In this document: positions 44,701-54,378 of the stretch, piece by piece
Layout: each line of letters starts with the position of its first letter
Position numbering within the stretch: position 1 is the stretch's first letter
Assembly (NCBI RefSeq): GCF_010183535.1
Contig: NC_071332.1
Span: 2,976,001 to 3,040,000 of the forward strand
Reading direction: 5' to 3'
Source of the DNA: Caenorhabditis remanei
Lineage: Eukaryota; Nematoda; Chromadorea; Rhabditida; Rhabditidae
DNA: 64,000 bases
Notes under the pieces: generated by a model
The model's input: only the letters and a program-made list of their open reading frames with translations
The model's database searches: none
Told to the model about the DNA's origin: nothing
Position numbers and translations under genes: made by a program

Positions 44701-47700
44701 AGCGTCTACGAGGCATTCTATACAGGTAACCCCCACTCGGAAGCAACTTCGCTCTACCGTACTTTTTCAGTGTCTCCGAAATCGTCCTCTACTCCCCCAC
44801 CATCCACTACACTCTCCACGACTCCTTCTACCACCACCACTGCAACCACCGAGCCGCCCGAGTCTCCAGACGTCTTCGATCCGAATCCATGCGCCTTGTC
44901 ACCTGACAAAGGGTTCCCTGGATCGATGGCTGTTAACATGTGGTATTACGACGCCACGTCGACAACGTGCAGTCCGTTTATGTATCTTGGAAAAGGCGGG
45001 AACTCGAATCGATTCGAAACGTCCGAAGAGTGTATTGACACGTGTGGAATTGGTAAGGCGTTGGGATCTACTGGTGGAATCTGGGGAGACGCAGAGAAGT
45101 CAGACACTCTTGCTTCTCTGCGTCTTGTAGGTTTCTGATTGCTTGAGTTTGAAGCGGTGTATCTCAAAAGTTTGAAGTGCTATCAAAAAGTTGTCAACTA
45201 CAAAAATGAACATCTAGATTTGGTCTACATTTTTGTAGATCCGTATGGTGAGTTCTTTTTTGAGTATTTAAGTTTTTGAGATCCCAAAAAATTGGCAAAA
45301 AAATTTCATAATAAGTTTTTTTTTTGCTAAAAATCTGCTTAATTTGAGATCCCGTCCTAGATTCATTTTAGGTTCTATTGGCCCGATTTTTATGTGGTTG
45401 TGTAGATCAAATCTAGCTCTACATTTTTGTAGTAAAAAACTTTTTCATAGCTATTCACGCTTTTGAGATATGCGCCTTTAAAGTTAGCGGTAGGAGGTGA
45501 GAGGCGCAGACAGTCAGAAACTCTAGTCGCCTGAGTCTCTCACATACTCCTAGAAAAGCTACCATTTTTAAAGACGGATATCTCGAAAACGTGGAAAGCT
45601 ATCAAAAAAATTTCAACTGCAAAAATGAAGATCTAGATTTGGTCTATATTTCTGTAATTGACAACTTTTTGTTAGCTATTCACAATTTTAAGAAATGTGG
45701 ATCTAGAGACGCAGACTGCGTCTCTCACCTCCAAGCGCTAAAGCAATAAATTCACAAGCGGGAGCACAAAAAGGCTCCGGGACAATGTGACACCAGACGT
45801 TTCAAAACCACGACATTTAGTCCCTAAAGGTGAAAAAACCCACTAAAAACATGCATTTTTTTTCAAATTCACAAAAATCGCAAAAAAAAGTCTCATTTTT
45901 TCAAATTTGGTATTGAAACGACTGATTTTGAAATGCCAATTTTTCTTGTAGATCAAATTGTTATCTACATTTTTGTAGTTCACCACGCGTCTTTAAAGAG
46001 AGCAAAGTGAAAGAAAAAAGAGAGACGCAGAGAAGCGAGAGTGTGTGACAGTATGCGTCTCCAGCTGCCCATCTTTAAAGACGTGTATCTCAAAAACGTT
46101 AATAGCTATCAAAAAGTGATCAACTACAAAAATGTAGCTCGAGAGTAGTTCTATATTTTTGTAGTTGACAACTTTTCGATAGCTTTTGAATAAACGGAGC
46201 CCTGTGCCTCCAAAGATGCACAAATTTCAGGAAAACCGACCCGTAAATCGTGTGAACTGCCACCGGCCATCGGCAACGGACCATTCAACATCCCAAGATA
46301 CTACTTCGATCGAGTCACCAAGAAATGCGAACGGTTCTTCTATTCTGGAAGAGATGGAAACGATAATAGGTTCTACAAAAAGAACAAGTGCGAGCGCCTC
46401 TGTTTGAGAAGTGAGTTTTTCTACTCGAAATTTGAAAACATAAATATTTTTTCATTAGAAAAAACCAAAAAGAAGGAGAACATCTACGAATTCACCACGA
46501 CACCATCTATGCCTCCAGTCATCTACGAATCCACTCCAATGCGGATTATTCAGAATCTGGTGCCAAGTGAGACGAGGGCTCAGAGCACTTCTACTTATGC
46601 TTCTAGTACGGACACTAGAATGAACACTGATCCGTATGGTGAGTTTTTTTTTAAATTTTTGTTTAAAAACGGTTTTTGAGATCCCAAAAAATCGCAAAAA
46701 AATGTGCAATATTTTTTTTTGCTAAACATCTATCCCCTTTGAGATCCCGTCATGGACTCATTTTAAATCCTATTTGCTGGATTTTTATGTGGTTGTGTAG
46801 ATCACATCTAGCTCTACATTTTTGTAGTAGAAAACTTTTTCATAGCTATTCACGTTCTTGAGATATGCGCCTTTAAAGATGACTACCCTCACCCCGTGAG
46901 GCAGTGAGGCGCAGAGAGACGCAGAGAAGCAGACACTCTCGCTTCTCTGCGTCTCTCCTTATTTTTAAAAGCGCATATCTCAAAAGCGTGAATAGCTATC
47001 AAAAAGTTGTCAACTACAAAAATGTAGAGCTAGATTTGATCTACAAGAAAAATATAAATTTGAAAACATTGGGATCTGAAAATTTGGCGATTTTCAGAAA
47101 AATTGAAGAAAAAAAAATGCAATTTTGTGGATTTTGAGCGGGGTTCTTCCGGATTTTTAGTTTTTAGGTATATATTTGAGAATTTCAAAAATATAAGAAT
47201 TCCAGTCTATGCCACACCGACACCTCAAGTACACATAACAGTGGAACCATGGGTGGAGAGATTCACAGAGACATCGTCCAACGTCTTTGAGTACTCCACA
47301 ACACCACATCCCACGTTGATTTATGAGCCAAGAGGAGGTACGTAATTGCGCTCTACTGATAACTTTTCAATAGAGCGCGCTTTCTCAGAAACGTTCCCCA
47401 CCATCACGCCGCCATCCACCACCACCACACCATCAATAGCCGATCATGTCTTCTCGAGTCTTATGAATACTCAACAACAAGAATTGGTGAAATTCGTGCA
47501 ACCGCCACCTGCGACTCCGATAGTCCAAAAACCGGAGACACCTCGCAAATTCTCGTCTCATGAAAGTATCCCATTCGGACAGGTCGAGCAACAACCCATC
47601 CCATTGACAGCCTACGGATCGTCGAAGCCAACTGTGAATCAGTTCGGAATGAAGGTGAGGAGTGACCGCGTGACGCAACCGCGACGCGTGATCGAGAGAT

Positions 47701-50700
47701 TTATATCATTTGAAAGCTCGTATTCTTCTCTATTAGCTCGGCACAGGTCTTGCAACTGCGCTCCACCGAATTCACCTTGTCTATTTTTCTCTGAGTCTCT
47801 CAATTTCGCCCACAATTTTCATCGGTTCCGGTAGAGCGCGATTGTATCATAACTCTATGAGCTTTGATCGAATCACCGAGATTTTTTCTGAAAGTGTGTC
47901 TAACTCAAACTTCTTTCACGTGTATTTCTGTCAGTTTTGATCAGATCCTTAGGATTTTTGTACCAATAGAAAGCCCGCATTTTTCTCTAATCGACACTGT
48001 ATAATTCCCAAATTTATATTTTCAATCGCCGCGCCGCGCCGCCTGATCTCTCAGAGCCGACATGATCGCCTCGTAACTCGCTTTAAAATGAGTGCTATGC
48101 GCTGAAAAATATACCAAAACATAGAACCCGGCGAGTTCCATGTCTGAGACCTATTACGGGCCGGAAAAAGTGTCAAAAGCGTGAAATGGTAAAAATTAAT
48201 ATTGTTAACGAGGCATTCATCCGGCCCTTACAAGAGAACTTCTTTCAGAAAATGTTTGATAATTTACTGAATATTGGCTCATAGGTAGTTTTGCCCATTC
48301 CCTCTCCCGAGTTCAAAACAAGCGCTCGAATCTTGGTACGCGCGTGACTTCGGCGGCTGTGAAATGGCAGTGTGCGGGACCAGGATTGTGCGGAAATAAA
48401 AATTTCGGAAGTTTCGGAACTCGGAAATTTTCCGAATTTTTTTCTCGGAAATTTCGGAAACGTTTCTTTCTTCCGACTTCTCCGTTTCGGAAATTTCGGA
48501 ACTCGGAAAATTTCCGAAATGTTTTTTCGAAAATTTCGGAAACGTTTTCTTTTTCCGAAATTATTTCCGGAAATCGGAAATATCCGAAATTTCCGAAAAA
48601 ATATTTCGGAAATTTTCCGACGGAAAAAAGTTCCGGAAAAAGTCGGAAATTTCGAAAATTTCGGAATTTCCGATTTCCGTTCCGCACATCCCTGTGCGGG
48701 ACGTAACGAATAGCAATCCGACCCGTAGTAGGTCACTGACATAGAACTCGCTGAGATCTACATTTTGGTATATTTATCAGTTTTTAATACTGCGTTTGAA
48801 GCGAGTTACGCGAATTGGAAACAGCGCCGAAAAGTTCGATCCCAACCTACTCCCTCCTCGCTTCCATACTTCCAAAATTTCCAGGTCGAGCCCTACCAAG
48901 TCACCGATTACATGCTTCCACCCGTCTATCCTTCGCCCTCCCCATCATCAATATACCAACCACAACCACAACAACCCGTCTATCCAGAAGTAAAACCCGC
49001 AGCTAATACCTCCTCAGTTATCCTAAGTTCCACTACCCTTCCAGCTTCTATAGGTTCAGCTTCTCTTCCAAACTCAGTTCCCCCTTTTGTACCTTCCTCA
49101 GTTGTCCCTCCGATCCCTGCGCCGCCCTCCCAACCCATAACTGTGGAGGAGGTGGGTCCGATACCTCCACCATCGGTACCATTATCCCCATGGATTACCC
49201 CTGAGCCGATCCCCACGCTCTCCCATACCGCCCGTCCCCCTCCACCTGCCACCACAATCCCCCCGCTACCCACACTTCTTCCCCCGTCCAATATTTCGGT
49301 TAGTTACAGTAACCCATTTTTGTTACAGTAACCCTTTTTTTTAGTATGTCACGTCACCACCGTCACAGGATTCACCATGTGCACGCGCGCTCTACGGTGA
49401 CGCCACGATTATGTGTGAGCACCAGCAGGAGATATGTCCGATGGGCACGTTTTGTCAAATTGGGCAAGGACAGAGTATTTGTTGCCCGATTATGGGTGAG
49501 TACCTCAAAAAGTTTAATTTTAATGATAAAAAGTGTTCCAGAAGACCCTCCATGCGAGCAGTCAATCGAAGAAGGCGTCGGAGGTGTCCTCCTCCGACGC
49601 TGGTTCTTCGACCCGGCCACCCGTCTGTGCCAACCGTTCTATTATAAGGGATTCAAGGGAAATCAGAACAATTTTATGAGCTATGACACGTGTAATCGGG
49701 CGTGTGGCGCCACGAACGTTTGTCCGGGTGGGAGTCCGCAAATGTCGATACATACGCATCTTTTGTCGTGAGTTTTTATTTTGGTGGGAAGGGAAAACTT
49801 GTTGAAGAGCCAAAATACACAAAAACCACAACTTGTTGAAAAAAACACAACTTGTGGTTGAAAAAACACACGGAAAACACAACTCGTTGTAGAACCACAA
49901 CTTGTGGATAAAAAACCACAAGTTGTGGAAAAAAACACACAAAACTCACAACTTATAACAAAAATACACAGTAAACACAACTTGTGGTTGCAAAAACACA
50001 CGGAAAACACAAGTTGTGGCTGAAAAGCACACAGAAAACACAATTTGTTGAAAAATGCACAACTTGTTGAAAAAATACACGGAAAATACACAATGTGGAT
50101 GTAAAACACAACTTGTGGGAAAAAACACACGGAAAACACAACTTGTTGAAAAATCAAAAACACAAAGTTTACAAAGAAACACAAGCTGCGATTGATAAAC
50201 CCATGGAAAACACAACTTGTAGATAAAAGCACAATTTGTGGATGAAAAAACACAAATTGTAGGAAAAAAAAAACACACGAGAATCACAACTTGTTGACAG
50301 AAACACAACACACACAAAAACACAAGGTGCGGTCAAAATACACACGATTTTCTTAAAACTTATAACTTTTCCGTTTCCAGATGCAACTCGGAATCCGATT
50401 GTCCCTACTATCACGACTGCATTCAATCGACTCCTCATAATCTGTGTTGTCCAAAGGTTTTGGTTGCTCAGCCACCACCACCACTACCAATTCCAGCCCC
50501 TGTACCTCAAGAACCCTCGAATCTAGTGATCGACATCATTCCGGCTCCACAACACCCTCACCCATCCAACAACCTGTGCGACCAACCAGTCGACGTCGGC
50601 TTCGGACACCAGTCAGAGCACAGATGGGCGTTCTCAAACGGGCAGTGCACTTCATTCCTCTACGCCGGTCAGGGCGGTAATATGAACAACTTTTTGACCA

Positions 50701-52495
50701 GGACGGATTGTGTGAAGACATGTCAATCCTCAGTGTCTCCGCCTCCCAGTCAATGCTCGCAGCCAGCAGCCAGTGGACACGGGGAGCAGTACCTTTCCAG
50801 ATACTTCTTCTCTCCAGAATATCGACAGTGCCTTCATTTCATTTATTCCGGGGATGGCGGAAACTTGAACAACTTTGAATCTCTCACGGAATGCTTGGAG
50901 ACATGTGTCGCCAATGGTGTCAAGTTTAGCTCCCTGGCCAATAGTCCGATGTCACCGGTACCCCCGCCTCCCACACTCATGCCATCACTACCACCTCAAC
51001 CTCAACCAACCTTCGAATTCAAACCCTTCAGAAATGTGTGTCCCCAAGGGGATCCGCTGATTACTGTAGATGGTCAACCGATCCAGTGTGACCCATCGAA
51101 AGCCGCCAAGTGCCCTGGAGACCACGTGTGCACGCCGAGAGGAAATGAAGCGTACTGTTGTCCGTCGCCAAGTGAGTACCGATAAATACGATTTTTGGGG
51201 TTACGGTATAGGGTTTAGCTATGCCGTCAAATCAAGGAACGCCATTTTGCAACCACATCCATGCTACCGTAATCTCTATCATTTTTTCAGTTCCAGAGTT
51301 TTTTGGTTATCCATATAAAGCCATAATCGCAACACGCTTCAATCTCAATATTATGGTCTCAAAAATATACCGAAATGTAGATCTCGGCGAGTTCCATGTC
51401 ACTGCCTTATCACGGGTCAGATAGCTATTCGTTACGCCTCAATAGAATTCCACTACCCGGCCGCCGATGTCACAGAAAAGAAATCGCACGGAGCACATTT
51501 TTTGAGCCTCGCCGCAAAAAAGGTCAAAAGATTTTTTGATCATCATATTCAGAATGGCCGGAACTACCTGTGATCCAATTTTACTTTTTTTTCCACTTTT
51601 TTCACTTTTTTCCGGTCCGGAACACATTAACGAATGTCCATCCGTCGCGTAAAATGCCACGGACATATAACTCGATGAGATCTACATTTTGGTATACTTT
51701 TATGCTCATAACATTGAGTTTAAAGCGAGTTACGCGTCGTCTCGTGTCAGAATAGTCAAAAAATTCTGTAACTGAATAAATGTTAGAGATTACGGTAGCA
51801 TGGATGTGGTTGCAAAATGGCGAGTTGCAAAATGGTGTGGTTGCGAAATGGGTCAGAGCCGTGTCAAATTTTTATAAACCCTTGTTTGTCATACTTACGA
51901 CGAACCGGGCCGATTTGAGGATTTTCACCGGTCACGGGTTTCAGTACGAAAATTTGACGTTTTTTGAAATTTTTTGAAATTTTTATCGAAAAACGATGGA
52001 GCTTTCAACAATATTTTCAAGCTTCGATAAAAATCAAACATTTATAGCTTAAGGCCAAATTTATTCCGTTTCCGCGACGCGCACGCAACGCAGTTCGAAA
52101 AAATTCAAATCAGTTTGTTGCGGACCTTACACCTCGCGATGCAGGGATATGGGATTTTGACTACTTTTATAAAAATTTCGCACGTATTTAAAATAAATTT
52201 TCCTATTCCAGTGAACTTCTGTCTCCAATCCCGTCCACCAATCTCTGTGTGCAACGGTCCCGATTTTGAGCCAGTCCGTGAAATTCGCTTCACGTACGAC
52301 CCGCTCGCCGACAGATGTGTGCGATTCAGTTTCCAGAATTGTCGAGGCGCCGCGTTTGCGCCGACTGGAAGCCTGAATAACTTTGTCAGCAATTCCCAAT
52401 GTAATCGACTTTGCTGTAATCAAGGATACAATCTGGTGTACAAGCGACGTCTTCTGATGGCGATGAACGACGAGCCGATGGGGGATGATGAATGA
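38777..52495 (+). CDS. Large secreted multi-Kunitz, lustrin-type Cys-rich protein (1251 aa; 1186 aa from an internal start)
   Basis: Exons: 38777-38827, 39795-39912, 42861-42992, 43827-43994, 44303-44583, 44626-44725, 44771-45052, 46231-46410, 46459-46638, 47206-47337, 47389-47654, 48885-49298, 49345-49495, 49542-49767, 50381-51171 and 52212-52495. All phases agree. The first exon gives a signal peptide (MFIVFGFALFNAVQS). A second possible start at 42887 opens another (MSYVDCLKLLFLLFQVCFA). Numbered from that start, Kunitz domains lie at about 96-146, 259-310, 320-370, 758-808, 895-943, 953-1003 and 1106-1160. Lustrin-type CP.G..C...CCP modules lie near 41-90, 704-753, 812-853 and 1040-1090. 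Long Pro/Thr/Ser linkers join them. The first six Kunitz domains have only four cysteines, lacking the pair that braces the reactive loop, so protease inhibition is doubtful. It is likely an extracellular-matrix or cuticle-associated protein. Confidence 0.88.
38860..39770. repeat. Foldback copies within an early intron of the Kunitz gene
   Basis: Two further GTTGTCAACTACAAAAATG / GATATGCGCCTTTAAAG units (38875-39115 and 39400-39760) are separated by GACGCAGAGAAGCGAGAGTG-type hairpins. Confidence 0.85.
40535..40955. repeat. Foldback element with CAACTTTGAGAGTGTGC arms
   Basis: The left arm TTTTCAGTGGAAAATGACCA and CAACTTTGAGAGTGTG is inverted at 40900-40950. The inner arms are again GTAGTTGACAACTTTTTTGT. 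It lies in intron 2 of the Kunitz gene. Confidence 0.8.
41230..41720. repeat. CTCGGCGAGTTCT-family foldback split by a MITE
   Basis: The left half (GAGTTCTATGTCTCTG, then ATAATACGGACCACCGGCTT) and right half (CGTATTATATCAGAGACATA, GAACTC) flank the MITE at 41416-41646. Confidence 0.8.
41416..41646. mobile_element. GGCCGGGCC-rich MITE, copy 2 (8-bp TSD)
   Basis: Ends are GATACTTGCAAC and TTGCAAGCCTG, with an exact CGTATTAT duplication (41408-41415 and 41647-41654). The AT-rich centre matches copy 1 (GACTATTTTTTATGAAAATT). It is inserted into an older foldback element. Confidence 0.9.
41890..42080. repeat. CTCGGCGAGTTCT-family foldback (copy in Kunitz gene intron 2)
   Basis: CAATATGAGCTGAAAAATAT and ATGTAGATCTCGACGAGCTC on the left are inverted on the right (42020-42070). 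Confidence 0.8.
42196..42335. repeat. Foldback MITE with CACAGTTCTTACAACTG ends
   Basis: It reads CGGCACAGTTCTTACAACTG, then GCGCTCCACCGAAATC, and is inverted at GGTAGAGCGCGGTTGTAAGA. It is related to 3738-3895 and 47728-47850. Confidence 0.8.
43395..43605. repeat. Degenerate nematode-telomere-like (TTAGGC) tract
   Basis: Dense but imperfect TTAGGCTTA and GCCTAAG units on both strands in an intron of the Kunitz gene. The same type of sequence fills 54690-55345. Confidence 0.6.
47728..47850. repeat. Foldback MITE with GGCACAGGTCTTGCAACTG end
   Basis: The left end TTAGCTCGGCACAGGTCTTG and inner GCGCTCCACCGAA are inverted by GGTAGAGCGCGATTGTATCA. It lies in intron 9 of the long model of the Kunitz gene. 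Confidence 0.7.
48080..48810. repeat. Foldback of the CTCGGCGAGTT family holding a GGAAATTTCCG satellite
   Basis: Halves of the foldback lie at 48085-48240 and 48700-48800. Between them, 48395-48690 is a tract of TTTCGGAAATTTTCCGAA-type units, self-complementary at short range, which gives spurious open frames in every direction. Confidence 0.75.
49790..50345. repeat. ACACAACTTGTGG tandem repeat in Kunitz gene intron
   Basis: Roughly 30 degenerate units of AAACACAACTTGTGGAAAAA fill the intron between exons 49542-49767 and 50381-51171. The minus strand is open in three frames only because the repeat lacks stops. Confidence 0.9.
51330..51740. repeat. CTCGGCGAGTTC-family foldback (last Kunitz intron)
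   Basis: AATGTAGATCTCGGCGAGTT on the left is inverted at 51665-51700, with TTCAATCTCAATATTATGG and its inverse further out. The centre is unique. Confidence 0.8.
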
Positions 52496-52637
52496 AACAG
52501 ACAAAACTACAGTAACCTCAATTCAAAAAAAAACGGGACAGAGACACAGAGTGTTGAACGTATGCGACATTCGCAACTTATCTTACTCAAATATGATTTG
52601 CTCAATTCTTCAGACTTTTTATATGTAAATTTTGGAA

Positions 52638-52643
52638 TTCATT
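52638..52643 (-). terminator. Poly(A) signal variant (AATGAA) of the ET-module gene
   Basis: On the minus strand AATGAA lies about 25 bases past the stop codon at 52670-52668. AATGAA is a common worm variant of AATAAA. Confidence 0.45.
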
Positions 52644-52667
52644 AAAATGCTAATTATCATTAGTTGT

Positions 52668-54070
52668 TCAGTTATAATAAAGTGATATAAAGAAAAAAAT
52701 CAAACTGAAGATCAAAGTACAAATCGATAATGAAGTGGAGACCGATTCGTTGCACATATCCTTCTCACAACAGCACCATTTCTGGGTTAGCCCGTCCACT
52801 TCTTGAGTTGGGTAGCATCTTCAAATAATTGACAGTTGAAAGCGCGCTCTACGGAAAGCCAGTGGAGCGCATTTGCCAACTTTTCAAAAAAGTTATTACA
52901 GAGAGAAAAAAAAACTTAGCCTAACAGACCAAAGTCTGAGGTGGGTACTTTAGCCTAAGCCTAAGGGACTTCACCCAAATTTACCAATCGCGCTCCACTG
53001 CACTCTTCGCAAATTCCCTTACCCTGGATCCTCATCGGTACAGTAGACATCGACACCTGCACATCCGCGGGTTACCGTTGACCCATTTATGAATTTGATA
53101 CAGAATAATTGAATCGGTTCGCACAGGTGTTCCTGAAAGTTTTTTGAAAGAGTTGTCAATGGAGCGCGTTTACAGGCGACACGGACAATTTGTGTTTTAG
53201 TGTGTCTACATGTGTAACCGGCATTAAAACGATTTTATTTCGTTTTTTCTGGTTTCTAGAACCATCTTATCAGGCAGCTAAGAATGTTGCAAATTTTTGC
53301 ATATAAAAAATGTCAAACTTTGAAGATGTGAAACTAAGTGATGGGATGTGCAATTGCGAAAAAATTTTATTTGGCTGTGTAGATCAAAAATATAGCTTCA
53401 TATTTGTAGTTGACAACTTTTTGATAGCTACTCACGCTTTTGAGATATGCGCCTTTAAAGTGGACCGGACGAGAGAGCGTGCAGAAAGAGGAGGGTGTCT
53501 AGCTTCTCTGCGTCTCTCTCACCCACAGCCGCCCAACTTTAAAGGCGCATATCTCAAAAGTGGGCGTAGTTATCAAAAAGTTGTCAACTACAAAAATGGA
53601 GCTCTAGATTTGGTCTACATTTTTGTAGTTGACAACTTTTTGATAACTATTCACGTTTTTGAGATATAGCGCTTCAAACTTGAGGGCGAGAGAGCATGCA
53701 GAAAGAGGAGGGTTTCTAGCTTCACTGCGTCTTTCACCTCCTACCGCTAACTTTAAAGGCGCATATCTCAGAAGCGTGAATAATTATCAAAAAATTTTCA
53801 ACTACAAAAATGAAGCGCTTCATTAGATCTATACATCTATATAATTTTGGAACAATAAGATTCCAAACCGCGCTGTGTGAGAGGCTCTCAAAGTATTCCT
53901 TTTTTTAAAGTTTATTGCTCATATTAGATAAACTCTGGCAGTATCATTATAATCCGCTCCCGCCCAAATCCTCTTACCTGCATACTGGTATCATAGCACT
54001 TTAACGCGTCGGAATTAGTCACCATCCATGCCGAAAACAACAGTAAAACGAAGCCGAGAGACCGCGTCAT
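52668..54070 (-). CDS. Small ET/Ly-6-like secreted protein with hydrophobic C-terminus, 117 aa
   Basis: Minus-strand exons 54070-53978, 53132-53023 and 52818-52668 join in phases 0 and 2. A signal peptide (MTRSLGFVLLLFSAWMVTNS) is followed by LKCYDTSMQ, then LCEPIQLFCIKF, VTRGCAG and, last, WCCCEKDMCNES. This cysteine order (C...C....C...GC....CCC...CN) is that of the nematode ET module, a Ly-6-type fold. The last 25 residues are hydrophobic, which fits a GPI-anchor signal or a membrane tail. The acceptor of exon 3 (TTTGAAG) is weaker than usual but gives the only frame with the CCC..D.CN motif. An ATG at 54136 would lengthen the N-terminus by 22 residues; 54070 was preferred because it starts the signal peptide. 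It converges with, and overlaps, the 3' end of the Kunitz gene. Confidence 0.8.
52676..52681 (+). terminator. Poly(A) signal of the Kunitz gene
   Basis: AATAAA lies 181 bases after the stop at 52493-52495. On the opposite strand these bases are codons of the hydrophobic tail of the ET-module gene. Confidence 0.7.
53385..53840. repeat. GTTGTCAACTACAAA foldback pair in intron 1 of the ET-module gene
   Basis: Two adjacent foldbacks have GATATGCGCCTTTAAAG arms and GCTTCTCTGCGTCTCTC hairpin tips. Confidence 0.85.
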
Positions 54071-54346
54071 GTCAAAAAGAGTTTTTGTGTATGATGTTGG
54101 CTCCGCTAGTGATAACAAAACCTTTTTTACAACCACCTTTTCCTTCTCCCAAATGACATAATTGACAGTTAACAGTGCTAATCATTCATTTCAGAAAGAA
54201 TAGTGAGTGCATCGAAAAGAGAGAGAGAGAGAGTGAGAGATCGAGAGAGGTGACAGAGAAAAAAAGGAAGGAATTATTGTTCAGGGAATATAGTATATAT
54301 ACAATTGATTGAATTGTCGTCGGCGCACTATTTTGTCGTTTTCGTC

Positions 54347-54352
54347 TTTATT
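54347..54352 (-). terminator. Poly(A) signal of the neuropeptide gene
   Basis: On the minus strand AATAAA lies 27 bases past the stop codon at 54381-54379. Confidence 0.7.
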
Positions 54353-54378
54353 GATTGAAAAAAATGGGCGGAGCTTGC

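Noticed and set aside
44631..45138. Unspliced reading through 44726-44770 as one long exon
   Set aside because: The GTAACC donor and TTTTTCAG acceptor with matching phase favour an intron; retention is noted only as a possibility.
48245..48742. Four long frames rich in Phe, Arg, Lys and Ser
   Set aside because: They are translations of a GGAAATTTCCG satellite that is self-complementary, so every frame stays open.
48980..49291. Gly-rich minus-strand frame
   Set aside because: It is the antisense shadow of the Pro-rich exon 48885-49298 of the Kunitz gene.
49562..50438. Minus-strand Cys/Phe/Val-rich frames
   Set aside because: They are the antisense of an ACACAACTTGTGG repeat in an intron of the Kunitz gene.
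53310..53669. Plus-strand frame of 119 codons
   Set aside because: It is a translation of the GTTGTCAACTAC foldback family, and similar frames occur at 39334 and 46904.
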